Of a DNA stretch of 64,000 bases, positions 1-8,884 are shown one piece after another. Positions within the stretch are counted from its first letter, which is position 1, and every line of letters starts with the position of its first letter. Origin of the DNA: Dongia sedimenti (GTDB lineage Bacteria; Pseudomonadota; Alphaproteobacteria; Dongiales; Dongiaceae). The stretch spans positions 434,001-498,000 of the forward strand of contig JAUYVI010000002.1 of NCBI GenBank assembly GCA_030715195.1. Reading direction: 5' to 3'. A program made the position numbers and the translations under genes. Below the pieces are notes generated by a model that ran no database searches, was not told the origin of the DNA, and worked only from the letters and a program-made list of their open reading frames with translations.

Positions 1-94
1 GCCAAGGTGGCCCATAAGGAATGTGCATCAGCGGCCAAAGACAGTCCCCCTGTCGCGTCGCAATCTGCTTAGAGGCGGAGCCTCAAACGGCAAA

Positions 95-126
95 CCCCGC
101 CCGGACCTCAGCAAGGACCGGGCGGG
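95..126 (-). terminator. Hairpin downstream of the substrate-binding protein gene
   Basis: A perfect 9-bp stem (CCCGCCCGG at 96-104 with CCGGGCGGG at 118-126) encloses a 13-base loop and lies 24 bases after the stop codon of the minus-strand gene at 150-953. The bases that follow in the direction of transcription are only moderately T-rich, so this may be a terminator or an RNA 3'-end stabiliser. The first 95 bases of the window show no gene. Confidence 0.6.
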
Positions 127-149
127 AATCACCGGATTGGAACGGCCGC

Positions 150-953
150 TTAGTAGGTCGGCTTCACCAGCATCCCGTTGAGCTCGGGATACTTCGCGGT
201 GATCTTGTCATAGGTGCCGTCGGTCGCGACCTGCTTGATCGCGGCATTGAGCTTGTCGAGCGTGTCCTTGTCGTCCTTGCGGACGGCGGCACCGACGCCC
301 TCGCCCATGATCGGATCGCCCTTCGGCACCTCGGCCTTTTCCTCGAAATCCTTGCCCGCGTCGGTCGCCAGGAACGGCGCGATGGTCGAGCGGCCTTCCT
401 GCACGTAGTCCACGCGGCCGGCGGCCAAGTCGGCCAGGGCGGTGTCGAGACCGTCATAGGTCTTGATCTCCGCCGTCTTGCTGAAACGGCTCTGCAGGAA
501 CTTCGAGTGGATGGTCGCGTTCTGCGCGCCGAACACCTTGCCCTTCACCGAGTCCGGGTTGTCGAAGTCGATCTTGGTCGTGTCCGACTTCTGGCCGACG
601 ATGATGGTGACCGAATCATAGTAGAAGTGCGTGAAGTTGACCTGCTGTTTGCGGTCGTCGTTGATCGTCATCGAGGCGAAGATGAAGTCGATCTTGCCCT
701 CTTGCAGCGCCGGGATGATGCCGTCCCAGGCGGTGGGGAACAGTTCGCACTTGATCTTGGCGGCTTCGCACACCGCCATCGCCATATCGACTTCCCAGCC
801 GGTCCACTTGCCGCTGGTGTCCTTGGTGGCGAAGGGCGGGTAGTCGGTCTGGTCCATGCCGACCTTGTAAACCTTGTCCTGGGCCTGCGCCGAGAATGCA
901 GTGAGCGCCAGCAAGGCGCCTGCAAGCAGGCTCCCAACGATGGTCTTCTTCAT
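150..953 (-). CDS. Family 3 ABC transporter substrate-binding protein (amino-acid type)
   Basis: This is a 267-residue periplasmic binding protein. It starts with a classic Sec signal peptide (MKKTIVGSLLAGALLAL, cleavage expected after AQAQ near residue 25). The mature part begins YKVGMDQTDYPPFA and continues with GWEVDMAMAVCEAA, the pattern of SBP_bac_3 proteins that bind polar amino acids such as lysine/arginine/ornithine or glutamine. The conserved domain-2 run 'KGKVFGAQNATIHSKFLQ' is present. A GAGGGA ribosome binding site precedes the ATG. No permease or ATPase gene is adjacent in the window, so it is either an orphan or its partners lie beyond the left edge. The exact ligand cannot be read from sequence. 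Confidence 0.9.
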   Translation of the reverse strand: MKKTIVGSLLAGALLALTAFSAQAQDKVYKVGMDQTDYPPFATKDTSGKWTGWEVDMAMAVCEAAKIKCELFPTAWDGIIPALQEGKIDFIFASMTINDDRKQQVNFTHFYYDSVTIIVGQKSDTTKIDFDNPDSVKGKVFGAQNATIHSKFLQSRFSKTAEIKTYDGLDTALADLAAGRVDYVQEGRSTIAPFLATDAGKDFEEKAEVPKGDPIMGEGVGAAVRKDDKDTLDKLNAAIKQVATDGTYDKITAKYPELNGMLVKPTY

Positions 954-1157
954 GTCTGTCCCTCTTCGTATTTCGGCCGATGAGCGGCCAAGCTCCCTGT
1001 GCCGCCTGCGGCCGGACTTTGAACGTCCAGCCTTTCGGGTCAGCCAGACGGCCAGACTAGCATAGCGATTTCCGGCTTGGGTAGCCGGGAGTGCCAGCCG
1101 ACCGCCGCTTATCGATTTCGTGAAAGGTCGGAACGGGCCGGAATCGGCCTTATCCGG

Positions 1158-2345
1158 TCACCGGTCGGACAGGAACTTGGCCAACCGGTCCATGGCCAGG
1201 CCGATTCGCTCGGGGCTCTGGGCGTAGCAGAGGCGCACGTATTGCTCGCCGCCGGCGCCGAAGGCGGTGCCCGGCGCCAATCCGACCCTGCCCTCCACCA
1301 CCAGTCGTTTGCAGAACTGGGTGGCGTCGCCCATGTCTTCGACCCGCAGCATGAGATAGAAGGCCGCCTCGGCCGGGATGACCTGGATCCGGTTCATCTG
1401 CGCGACCCGGCTCATCACCACGTCGCGGCTCTGGCGGCAGCGCGCGACCATCCACTTGACCCACTCCTCGCCCTCGTTGAGGGCGGCGACGCAGGCGCGC
1501 TGGGTGAAGGTCTGGCCGCCCGACGTGTTGTACTCGATCAGCATCTCGAGCTTGTGCACGATCGCCGGCGGCGCGACGATCCAGCCCACCCGCCAGCCGG
1601 TCATCGCCCAGGTCTTGGAGAAGCTGTTGACCACGAAGAGCGGATCGTCCGGCGCGGCGATCTCGAGGAAGGACGGCGCCACCGTCCGGTCATAGACCAG
1701 TCGGCCATAGACCTCGTCGGCGATGATGGCGATCCGCTTCTTCCGCGCGAAGTCGAGCAAGGCGCGGCGCTGCTCCTCCGGCATCATCCACCCGGTCGGA
1801 TTGCCCGGCGAGGCGAGGTAAATCGCCTTGGTCCGCGCGTCACAGGCGGCGAACAGCTTCTCGAGGTCGAGATGCCAGCCTTTCTCGTCGCCGGTCAGCG
1901 CCACCTGCCGCGGCTCCGCACCCATGACCTGGATCGCGGCGAAGATGTTCGGCCAGGACGGCGTCACGCAGACCGCGTTGTCGCCGGCGCCGCACAGCGT
2001 CTCCACCAGCAGCACCATGGCATTCATGCCGCTGGAGGTGACCACGATCCGCCCGGCATCGACGCCGATGTTCCAGTGCCGGCGGTAGTAGTCCGAGAGC
2101 GCCTGGCGCAGTTCCGGAATGCCGCCCTTATGGGTGTAATAGGTCTCGCCGGCATTGAGCGACTTGGCGGCGGCGTCGCAGATGAAGCGCGTGGTCGGCA
2201 GATCGCCCTCCCCCACCCAGAGTCCGATCACGTCCGGCACGGTGAAGCCCATCTTCCAGACCTCGACGATGCCGGAATCCGGCAGGGCCTTGATCTCGGG
2301 ACGCAGCTGGAATGGGAGCGCGTCGAAGCCGGGCGTCGTGTTCAT
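1158..2345 (-). CDS. PLP-dependent class I/II aminotransferase
   Basis: A 395-residue aminotransferase of fold type I. The PLP-binding lysine sits in SFSKTWAMTGWRVGW, and the cofactor-contacting NPTG and DEVYGRLVYD motifs are in the expected order. The C-terminal arginine region YVRLCYAQ is also present. The family transfers amino groups between amino and keto acids; the substrate cannot be assigned. I chose the ATG at 2345 because it forms a 4-base ATGA overlap with the stop of the upstream EamA transporter, implying translational coupling, and because it matches family length. Export and transamination of one substrate by the two-gene unit is possible but inferred. The open frame runs further upstream only as a shadow of the transporter gene. 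Confidence 0.9.
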   Translation of the reverse strand: MNTTPGFDALPFQLRPEIKALPDSGIVEVWKMGFTVPDVIGLWVGEGDLPTTRFICDAAAKSLNAGETYYTHKGGIPELRQALSDYYRRHWNIGVDAGRIVVTSSGMNAMVLLVETLCGAGDNAVCVTPSWPNIFAAIQVMGAEPRQVALTGDEKGWHLDLEKLFAACDARTKAIYLASPGNPTGWMMPEEQRRALLDFARKKRIAIIADEVYGRLVYDRTVAPSFLEIAAPDDPLFVVNSFSKTWAMTGWRVGWIVAPPAIVHKLEMLIEYNTSGGQTFTQRACVAALNEGEEWVKWMVARCRQSRDVVMSRVAQMNRIQVIPAEAAFYLMLRVEDMGDATQFCKRLVVEGRVGLAPGTAFGAGGEQYVRLCYAQSPERIGLAMDRLAKFLSDR

Positions 2346-3262
2346 TGGGCGGGGCCTTTCTGGAGTTGCGGTGCCGGCGAGCGGCGCAGCAGCAGGATCA
2401 AGTTGCCGGACAATACCAGCACGACGCCGGCACCGGCCAGGGGCGTCCAGTGATGGTCTTCCAAGACGGTGGAAATCGACAGTGCCACCAGCGGGAACAG
2501 CACCGAGGAGAAGGCTGCGCGACCGGCGCCGATCCGCTGCACCAGGGTGAGATAGGTGCCGAAGCCGATCACCGAAGCAAACACCGCGAGCAGCACCAGC
2601 GACACGGTGAAGGAGGTGCGCGGGTCGTAGTTGAACGCCGCACCCGAGAGAACCGCGAAGCCGGCGCAGAACAGTGCGCCATAGGTCATGCCCCAGGCAT
2701 TCGCCTGCATGACCGGCACGTTCACCTGTTTCAGCTTCACCGAAAGCACGTTGCCGAGCGAGGCCAGGAACGTCGCCAGCATCGACAGCACGAAGCCAAT
2801 GAGCGGAGCCGATCCCAGGCCCTTGTCCATGAACTCGGGCAGGAAGACCAGCACCAGGCCGGCGAGGCTGACCAGGCTGGGCACGATGACGCCACGATCG
2901 ACCGGCTGCCTGAGAAACAGCGACGCGTTGAGCACGTTCATCAGCGGAATGGTCGAGAAACAGAGTGCCAGCAATCCGCTGACCACATGGAATCCGGCGT
3001 AATAGAACAGGATGTAATTGCCGCAGAACAGGCACAAGGCCTGCAGCGCCATCCAGCGATGCGCCGACGGCGGAAACCGCAGGCTGCGGCGCGTGACCGC
3101 GCAGAACAGCCAGAGGATCGCGGCCGCGAGGCAGAAACGATAGGCCAGCGAGACCGTCGGCGCGACCACGCCGAGCTGTTCCTTGATGCCGTACCAGGAG
3201 CTGCCCCAGATGGCGACGGTGATGACGTAGAGCGCCCAGACGGGCAAGCCGCTGCCGGGCAT
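2342..3262 (-). CDS. EamA-family (DMT superfamily) membrane transporter
   Basis: A 306-residue inner-membrane protein with about ten hydrophobic helices arranged as two EamA repeats. It begins LPVWALYVITVAIWGSSWYG, the typical first helix of DMT exporters. Members export amino acids, nucleosides or drugs; the substrate here is unknown. It is the first gene of a two-gene unit with the aminotransferase at 1158-2345 and overlaps that start by four bases. It diverges from the protease gene at 3405, with a 142-bp region between them that should hold both promoters. Confidence 0.88.
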   Translation of the reverse strand: MPGSGLPVWALYVITVAIWGSSWYGIKEQLGVVAPTVSLAYRFCLAAAILWLFCAVTRRSLRFPPSAHRWMALQALCLFCGNYILFYYAGFHVVSGLLALCFSTIPLMNVLNASLFLRQPVDRGVIVPSLVSLAGLVLVFLPEFMDKGLGSAPLIGFVLSMLATFLASLGNVLSVKLKQVNVPVMQANAWGMTYGALFCAGFAVLSGAAFNYDPRTSFTVSLVLLAVFASVIGFGTYLTLVQRIGAGRAAFSSVLFPLVALSISTVLEDHHWTPLAGAGVVLVLSGNLILLLRRSPAPQLQKGPAQ

Positions 3263-3404
3263 TGTCCCCTGCTTTCCTTGTATTGCGGCAAGCTAAAGAA
3301 GCCTCATCAGGCGGGCAAGGCGGTCCGGCGCATGCCGGTCATGCGTCGGCCCGGGCCGGTCAAACCGGCTTTGCGCCTTCGGTGCCGCGGTCTATTCTCG
3401 GCCC

Positions 3405-4094
3405 ATGCAAACCCGATGGATCTGGCTCCTGGTCGCGGCGGTGTTGATCGGTGTGGTGGCGCTGGCGGCCAGCACCGCACCCGGCACGCTCAACGACAGC
3501 GACAACCGGATGCAGCTGATCTATCTCTGCGTCATTCTCGCGGCGTTGACCGGCGGCCTCGCCGCGCGGCTGCAGGCCCGCCCGGGCACGGTGCTGGCCC
3601 AGCTCGGCACCTGGGGCGTGATCTTCGCCGCCTTGATCCTGGTCTATTCCTATCGCGACAACTTCGGCTCCTTAGGCGAGCGCTTTACCGCCGAGCTCAT
3701 TCCGGCCCAGGGCACGGAGACCGGCCCGGCTTCGATCGCCTTCACCGCACAGGCCGACGGGCACTATCACGTCTACGGCTCGGTCGATGGCAGCAGCATC
3801 CAGTTCCTGGTCGATAGCGGCGCCAGCGACATCGTGCTCTCCCCCGCCGATGCGCGCATGCTGGGCATGCAATTGGAGCATCTCGATTTCACTTTGACGG
3901 CGCAGACTGCGAACGGCACGGTGCGCGGCGCGCCGGTGCGGCTGAAGACGCTGAAGGTCGGACCGATCGTCATGCATGATGTGCCCGCCACGGTGAACGA
4001 GGCGGAGATGTCGGTCTCGCTGCTCGGCATGGAGTTCCTGCGGCGCCTGAAATCCTGGGGCGTCCGGAACGGCAAGCTCACCTTCGAGCAATAG
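3405..4094 (+). CDS. Membrane-anchored retropepsin-like aspartic protease (TIGR02281 type)
   Basis: A 229-residue protein with two N-terminal hydrophobic helices (residues about 5-25 and 35-52), a short linker and a C-terminal clan-AA aspartic protease domain. The active-site motif is VDSGASDIVLS, with the catalytic aspartate at about D137. The family is a single-domain protease that must dimerise. A C-terminal LLGMEFLRRL motif matches the second conserved block. It probably faces the periplasm. Its substrate is not known for this family. It converges with the methyltransferase at 4112, with 17 bases between the stops. Confidence 0.85.
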   Translation: MQTRWIWLLVAAVLIGVVALAASTAPGTLNDSDNRMQLIYLCVILAALTGGLAARLQARPGTVLAQLGTWGVIFAALILVYSYRDNFGSLGERFTAELIPAQGTETGPASIAFTAQADGHYHVYGSVDGSSIQFLVDSGASDIVLSPADARMLGMQLEHLDFTLTAQTANGTVRGAPVRLKTLKVGPIVMHDVPATVNEAEMSVSLLGMEFLRRLKSWGVRNGKLTFEQ

Positions 4095-4111
4095 GTCGCA
4101 ACGCCCGACGC

Positions 4112-5377
4112 TCAACGCCGGAACTGCGCCACGACCTCGACATGGGCGGACCAGACGAACTGGTCGACCGCCACGAGCTTCTCCAGCTTGAAGCCGCCAT
4201 CGACCAGGATCCGCGCATCCCGCGCGAAGCTCGCGGGATTGCAGGAGACCCCGACCACGTGCTTGACCCGCGACCGCGTCAGCATCTCGGCCTGGCTGCG
4301 CGCCCCGGCGCGCGGCGGATCGAAGACCACGCAGTCGAAGGCCTTCAGATCTTCCGGCGGCAAAGGCGAGGAATCGAGATTGCGCGCCTTCGCGGTCACC
4401 CGGCCGGCGAGCCCGCTGCGATTGGCGGCGGCGATGATCGCGGCGACGGCCGGCTTGGCGCTCTCGAAACCGGCGACCTTGCCGACCTTGGCCAGCGGAA
4501 AGGTGAAGGTGCCGCAGCCGGCATAGAGATCGGCGATCGACTTCGCGCCCTTGGCATAGGCGGTGACGGCGGTGACCAGGGCTGCCTCGCCCTCGGCACT
4601 CGGTTGCAGAAACGCATCGGGCGGCAAGTCCACCGCGATGCCGCCGAAGCTGACGCGCGGCGCGATGTGCTGCAGCAGCGGCTCCGGCTCGCCATGGCCG
4701 CGCTGCCAGGACAGCCGCGCGATCGGCGCCTTGGCCGCGGCATCGGTCAAAGCGCGGCGCCGCTCGAGCGACTTCTCCAAGCTGATCAGCACGTCGAGGC
4801 CGCTGTCGGTGAGCGTGGCGGTGACCGTCGCCGTGCCACCGACGCCGAGCGCCGCACCGGCGAGATCGCGCAAGGTCGGGAGCGCTTCCGCGAGGCGCGG
4901 CGAGAGAATCCGGCACTCGGCATCCGCCGCGATCTCGGTGCTTTCCGGCATATGGAAGCCGAAGCGCAGGCCGTCCTTGGTCCGCTCGGCCGCGAAGCGC
5001 GCGCGGCGCCGCGTGCTCGGCGGCGTGTCGATGAGCGCGGCACCCTCGGGCAGGTCGAGCCCGCGCTGCCGCAGCGCCGTTTCGACCAGGGCGAATTTCC
5101 AGGCGCGGTAGGCGCCGTGCTCGAAATGCTGCAGCATGCAGCCGCCGCAATGGCCGAACTGCGTCTCGGCCGCATTCAGACGCTGCCGGCCCGGGGATAC
5201 GATTTCAGTCAGCCGCGCATGCCAGCCGTCGCCGCGGCGTCCGACAATCTCGCAGCGCACCCGATCTCCGGGCAAGGCGAAGGGCACGAAGATCCGCGCC
5301 TCGCCCACGGTCGCCACACCGTCGCCCTGGGCGCCGAGGGACTGGATCTCGATCGTGTCGGGAAGTTCAGGGGTCAT
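4112..5377 (-). CDS. RumA/TrmA-family class I SAM-dependent RNA methyltransferase
   Basis: A 421-residue enzyme with an N-terminal TRAM-like RNA-binding domain (residues 1-60), a cysteine-cluster region and a C-terminal Rossmann methyltransferase. Visible motifs are DLYAGCGTFTFPL (SAM binding), FDPPRAGA and VSCNPASFARD, whose cysteine is the nucleophile for 5-methyluridine formation in rRNA or tRNA. E. coli RumA binds a [4Fe-4S] cluster with four cysteines. Here HCGGC supplies C77 and C80 and AECRIL supplies C155, but the position of the first cluster cysteine appears to be glutamate (E71), so the cluster may be altered or lost. It is the last gene of the xseB-ispA-MATE-tlyA operon, with an ATGA overlap with tlyA. 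Confidence 0.88.
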   Translation of the reverse strand: MTPELPDTIEIQSLGAQGDGVATVGEARIFVPFALPGDRVRCEIVGRRGDGWHARLTEIVSPGRQRLNAAETQFGHCGGCMLQHFEHGAYRAWKFALVETALRQRGLDLPEGAALIDTPPSTRRRARFAAERTKDGLRFGFHMPESTEIAADAECRILSPRLAEALPTLRDLAGAALGVGGTATVTATLTDSGLDVLISLEKSLERRRALTDAAAKAPIARLSWQRGHGEPEPLLQHIAPRVSFGGIAVDLPPDAFLQPSAEGEAALVTAVTAYAKGAKSIADLYAGCGTFTFPLAKVGKVAGFESAKPAVAAIIAAANRSGLAGRVTAKARNLDSSPLPPEDLKAFDCVVFDPPRAGARSQAEMLTRSRVKHVVGVSCNPASFARDARILVDGGFKLEKLVAVDQFVWSAHVEVVAQFRR

Positions 5378-6144
5378 GTCAACCGTCGTGCTGCGATCAG
5401 GAACTCGCGATTGCCTTCGGGGCCCAGGATCGGACTCTCGGTGATGCCGAGCACCGTCCAGCCCGGCTGGGTCTGGAACCAGGCGACGATGCGATCGCAG
5501 ACCTCCTGGTGCAAGGCCGGATCGCGGACCACCCCGCCCTTGCCGACGCGATCCGGTCCGACCTCGAATTGCGGCTTGATCAGCGCGACCGCCCAGGCCG
5601 CGGGCGCGGTCAGCGCCAGCGCCGCCGGCAGCACGGTCTCCAGGCCGATGAAGCTCGCATCGCAGACCACGATATCGGCCGGCTCGGGAATCCGATCGCG
5701 GTCGAGGTTGCGGGCATTGGTGCGCTCCAGCACGACCACGCGCGGATCGTTGCGGAGCTTCCAGGCGAACTGCCCGTGGCCGACATCGACCGCGTAGACT
5801 TTCGCGGCGCCGCGGGTCAACAGCACGTCGGTGAAGCCGCCGGTCGAGGCGCCGACGTCGATCGCGATCTTTCCCGCAGGATCGAGGCCGAAATGGTCGA
5901 GACCGTGGACCAGCTTCAGACCGCCGCGCGAGACCCAGGGATGGTCGGCGCCTTTCACGTTGAGATCGGCGTCGCCGGCGATGAGATCGCCCGCCTTCTC
6001 GATCCGCTTGGTGCCGGAATAGACCTGGCCGGCCAGGATCATCGCCTGGCCGCGCGCCCGGGTCGGCGCCAGGCCGCGATCGACCAGCAGCTTGTCGGCA
6101 CGCTCCCTCGCGGCCTTCGATTCACGCGGCCCTTTAGGCGACAC
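5374..6144 (-). CDS. tlyA: TlyA-family rRNA methyltransferase (S4 + FtsJ-like)
   Basis: A 256-residue protein. Residues about 14-75 form an S4 RNA-binding domain (RADKLLVDRGLAPTRARGQA). The rest is an FtsJ/RrmJ-like methyltransferase with the SAM motif DVGASTGGFTDVLL and the later ALIKPQFEVG motif. TlyA proteins 2'-O-methylate ribose in 16S and/or 23S rRNA; older annotations call them hemolysins. The start overlaps the end of the MATE gene by 11 bases and the stop overlaps the RumA-like start as ATGA, so it is tightly operonic with another RNA methyltransferase. Confidence 0.9.
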   Translation of the reverse strand: MSPKGPRESKAARERADKLLVDRGLAPTRARGQAMILAGQVYSGTKRIEKAGDLIAGDADLNVKGADHPWVSRGGLKLVHGLDHFGLDPAGKIAIDVGASTGGFTDVLLTRGAAKVYAVDVGHGQFAWKLRNDPRVVVLERTNARNLDRDRIPEPADIVVCDASFIGLETVLPAALALTAPAAWAVALIKPQFEVGPDRVGKGGVVRDPALHQEVCDRIVAWFQTQPGWTVLGITESPILGPEGNREFLIAARRLT

Positions 6145-7558
6145 GGGGGGCCGCCGCCGCGACCGCGCCGCGGGCGAGGCGGTGCGACAGGGTCTGGAAC
6201 CGCCAGGTCAGCAGGATGCCCGAGGCGGCGAGACCGACGAAGATGCCGAACCAGAGTCCGCGGGCGCCGAGCTCCAGCGGGAAGGTCAGGACGAAGCTCG
6301 ACCCGAAGCCGATCGCCCAATAGCCGATGAAGCAGATCACCATCGGGAAATGCGTGTCCTTGAGGCCGCGCAGCGCGCCGATCGCCGCCGACTGCAGCCC
6401 GTCCACCACCTGGAACAGCGCGCCGATCGGAATGATCATCATGGCAACGGCCAGCGCACCCGCGTTGACCGGGTCGTTCACATCGATGTAGAGGCCGATC
6501 AGCGTGTGCGGGAGCAGCACCATCGCCGCACCGGTCATGACCATCCACACGACCGCCAGGAAGATGGCGGCGAAGCCGGCACGGCGCGCGCCGAACGCAT
6601 CGCCGGCACCGTGGTAGTAGCCGACGCGCACCGTCGCCGCCTGGCTGAGGCCATAGGGGATCATGTAGGAGACGGAGGAGATGCTGATCACCACGGTATG
6701 CGCCGCCAGCGCGGAATCGCCGAACCGCGCCATCATCAGCGACGAGGCTAGGAACAGGCCGGTCTCGAAGGCGTAAGATCCGCTGATCGGCCAGCCGACG
6801 TGGAACAGATCCTTCAGAATGCGCCAATCGGGATGCAGCAGGTCGTTCAGCACGCGATAAGCGGCGAGCACGCGCTCGCGCTGGACATAGACCGCCATGA
6901 TGACGAGCTGGACCCAGCTCGCCACGGCCCAGGAGACGCCGACACCGGTGACGCCGAGATCGGGCGCGCCCCAGTTGCCGTAGAGGAACAGCCAGTTGCT
7001 GCCGATCGCGACCGCCAGCGATATCAGCGAGATCACCACGACGATCCTTGTCTTGTGCAGCACCGTCGCGAAGTTGCGCAAGGCCGTGTACCAGAGCAGC
7101 GCCGGAATGCCGGCGATGCCGACATAGATCATGCCGCCGCTCATGCTGACGATGTTCGGGTCGTAGCCTGCCACGGTGAGGATGGTGGGGATGATCGCCG
7201 TCAGCAGCATGGCGGGAATCGCCAGCAGGGTCGCGAGCCAAAGCCCCTGGCGCGCGACTCGGGTCACCATTGCGGTGTCCTGCGCGCCGTCGGCATGCGC
7301 GCCCAGGGCGGCGACGCTCGAGAGCACGCCCATCGCCAGAAGCTGCGGCGTGAAGAGAAGATGCGCGCCGAGACCTTCGGCCGCGATCGCATCCTCGCCG
7401 AGCTTGCCCGCCATGACGGCATCGGCAACCACGATCGCGATCTCCGCCAGGAAGGCGAGCGCGATCGGCGCGGCGAGCTTGACCGTCGCCGCGATTTCGG
7501 CAGCCCATCTGCCCCGGTTCTCGCTGGCGGAACCGGTTATGGTGGAGCCCTCCGCCAT
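6134..7558 (-). CDS. MATE-family multidrug efflux transporter
   Basis: A 474-residue integral membrane protein with about twelve helices in two MatE repeats. The N-terminal repeat begins KLAAPIALAFLAEIAIVVAD, with conserved VDAVMAGKLG-like spacing, as in NorM-type Na+- or H+-coupled drug exporters. It sits in an isoprenoid and RNA-modification operon, 12 bases after ispA, and overlaps tlyA. The operon position gives no clear clue to substrate. Start codon support is modest. Confidence 0.88.
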   Translation of the reverse strand: MAEGSTITGSASENRGRWAAEIAATVKLAAPIALAFLAEIAIVVADAVMAGKLGEDAIAAEGLGAHLLFTPQLLAMGVLSSVAALGAHADGAQDTAMVTRVARQGLWLATLLAIPAMLLTAIIPTILTVAGYDPNIVSMSGGMIYVGIAGIPALLWYTALRNFATVLHKTRIVVVISLISLAVAIGSNWLFLYGNWGAPDLGVTGVGVSWAVASWVQLVIMAVYVQRERVLAAYRVLNDLLHPDWRILKDLFHVGWPISGSYAFETGLFLASSLMMARFGDSALAAHTVVISISSVSYMIPYGLSQAATVRVGYYHGAGDAFGARRAGFAAIFLAVVWMVMTGAAMVLLPHTLIGLYIDVNDPVNAGALAVAMMIIPIGALFQVVDGLQSAAIGALRGLKDTHFPMVICFIGYWAIGFGSSFVLTFPLELGARGLWFGIFVGLAASGILLTWRFQTLSHRLARGAVAAAAPRVA

Positions 7559-7570
7559 GCCTGTTCCGTC

Positions 7571-8455
7571 TTAGCTTTTGCGCGAGATGACGAACTCGGT
7601 CATCCAGCGCAGCGGATCGGCCTTCGCGCCGAACGATTCGAGATGGGCATTGGCCTGCTCGCCCAGCAGCCGCGCCTGGTCGCGCGCGCGTTCCAGGCCC
7701 AGGATGGAGACGAAGGTCGCCTTGCCGGCCGCCGCATCGGCGCCGGCCGGCTTGCCGATCGATTCCGCGGTGCCTTCGGCGTCCAAGAGATCGTCGACGA
7801 TCTGGAAGGCGAGGCCGAGATCGTGGGCATAGGCATTGAGCGCGTGGCGCGCCTGCGGCCCGGCATGGCCGAGGATGGCGCCGGCCTCGCAGGAGAAGGC
7901 GATGATGGCGCCGGTCTTCATGCGCTGCAGGCGGGTGATCGCGCCGATGTCGAGCGTCATGTTCTCGGCCGCGAGATCGATCATCTGGCCGCCGACCATG
8001 CCCGCGGCGCCGCCGGCCACCGCAAGCGCATGCACCAGCTCGGCGCGCACGCCGCCATCCGGGTGGGTCTCGGGGTGCGACAGCACCTCGAACGCCAAGG
8101 TCAGCAAGCCGTCGCCCGCGAGGATCGCGGTCGCCTCGTCGAACTGCTTGTGCGCGGTCGGCCGGCCGCGGCGCAGATCGCTGTCGTCCATGGCGGGGAG
8201 ATCGTCATGCACCAGGCTGTAGCAATGCAGCATCTCGACCGCCGCAGCGGCACGGATCGCATAGCTCGGGGCGACGTTGAAGAGCGCCGCGCTGTTCAGC
8301 ACGAGATAAGGCCGGATGCGCTTGCCGCCGCCCATGGTGGCATAGCGCATCGCCTCGACCACGCGGCCTTCCGCGCCGTCGACCGCCGGGATCAATTCGT
8401 CCAGCACCCGGTTGGCCGAGCTCGCGGCCTCGTTCAACGCTCGTTCGATCTGCAC
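7571..8455 (-). CDS. ispA: Polyprenyl synthetase, farnesyl-diphosphate synthase type
   Basis: A 294-residue trans-prenyltransferase. The first aspartate-rich motif is HDDLPAMDDSDLRRG and the second is QIVDDLLDAEG; together they bind the Mg2+-diphosphate of the allylic substrate. GGGKRIRP is the isopentenyl-diphosphate site. Length and motifs fit FPP/GPP synthase of the non-mevalonate pathway. I prefer the GTG at 8455 because AGGGA lies at good spacing upstream. A TTG at 8476 would overlap the xseB stop and add seven residues. The xseB-ispA order is conserved in many proteobacteria, often followed by dxs, which is absent here. Confidence 0.92.
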   Translation of the reverse strand: MQIERALNEAASSANRVLDELIPAVDGAEGRVVEAMRYATMGGGKRIRPYLVLNSAALFNVAPSYAIRAAAAVEMLHCYSLVHDDLPAMDDSDLRRGRPTAHKQFDEATAILAGDGLLTLAFEVLSHPETHPDGGVRAELVHALAVAGGAAGMVGGQMIDLAAENMTLDIGAITRLQRMKTGAIIAFSCEAGAILGHAGPQARHALNAYAHDLGLAFQIVDDLLDAEGTAESIGKPAGADAAAGKATFVSILGLERARDQARLLGEQANAHLESFGAKADPLRWMTEFVISRKS

Positions 8456-8472
8456 GTTCGCTTCCCTGTTTC

Positions 8473-8739
8473 TCAATCCGCGTCCATCGGCTGGGTGCCG
8501 ACCGATCCATTCGCCCCGAGAACGATCTTCTCGACCTTCATCTGCGCTTCGCGCAGCTTGGCCTCGCAGTGCTGCTTCAGCAGCGCGCCGCGTTCGTACG
8601 AGCTGATCGCCTCGTCGAGCTTGTTGTCGCCGCGCTCCAGCTTCTTCACCAGGTCCTGAAGCTGGGCCAGCGCCGCCTCGAAGCTCAGAGCCGCGATCTC
8701 CGCCGGTATGTTGGTGCCGGCGTTCTGGTTCTCCGCCAT
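8473..8739 (-). CDS. xseB: Exodeoxyribonuclease VII small subunit
   Basis: An 88-residue acidic, helical protein with the family core LSFEAALAQLQDLVKKLE followed by LDEAISSYERG. XseB binds the large subunit XseA to form the ATP-independent single-strand exonuclease. An upstream in-frame ATG at 8778 exists, but GGAG lies at good spacing before the ATG at 8739 and the family normally starts here. It is first in the operon leading to ispA. xseA is not in the window. Confidence 0.92.
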   Translation of the reverse strand: MAENQNAGTNIPAEIAALSFEAALAQLQDLVKKLERGDNKLDEAISSYERGALLKQHCEAKLREAQMKVEKIVLGANGSVGTQPMDAD

Positions 8740-8884
8740 CTCGAACTCCAGGGATGATCGCTGCGGGACTGCAGCCACACGCCGGCGACCCGGCTCAGAA
8801 TCGGCGGCATTCTATCCAGCCGACCCGGCCCGGACAAGCGGTCAGGGGCCAGTCTTTTCAACGAGATAGCCCGGTGAGATCGGA

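Noticed and set aside
1158-3035. A 625-codon reading of the aminotransferase frame
   Set aside because: The first 230 codons lie over the EamA gene in another frame and carry no domain; the ATG at 2345 with its ATGA overlap explains the gene.
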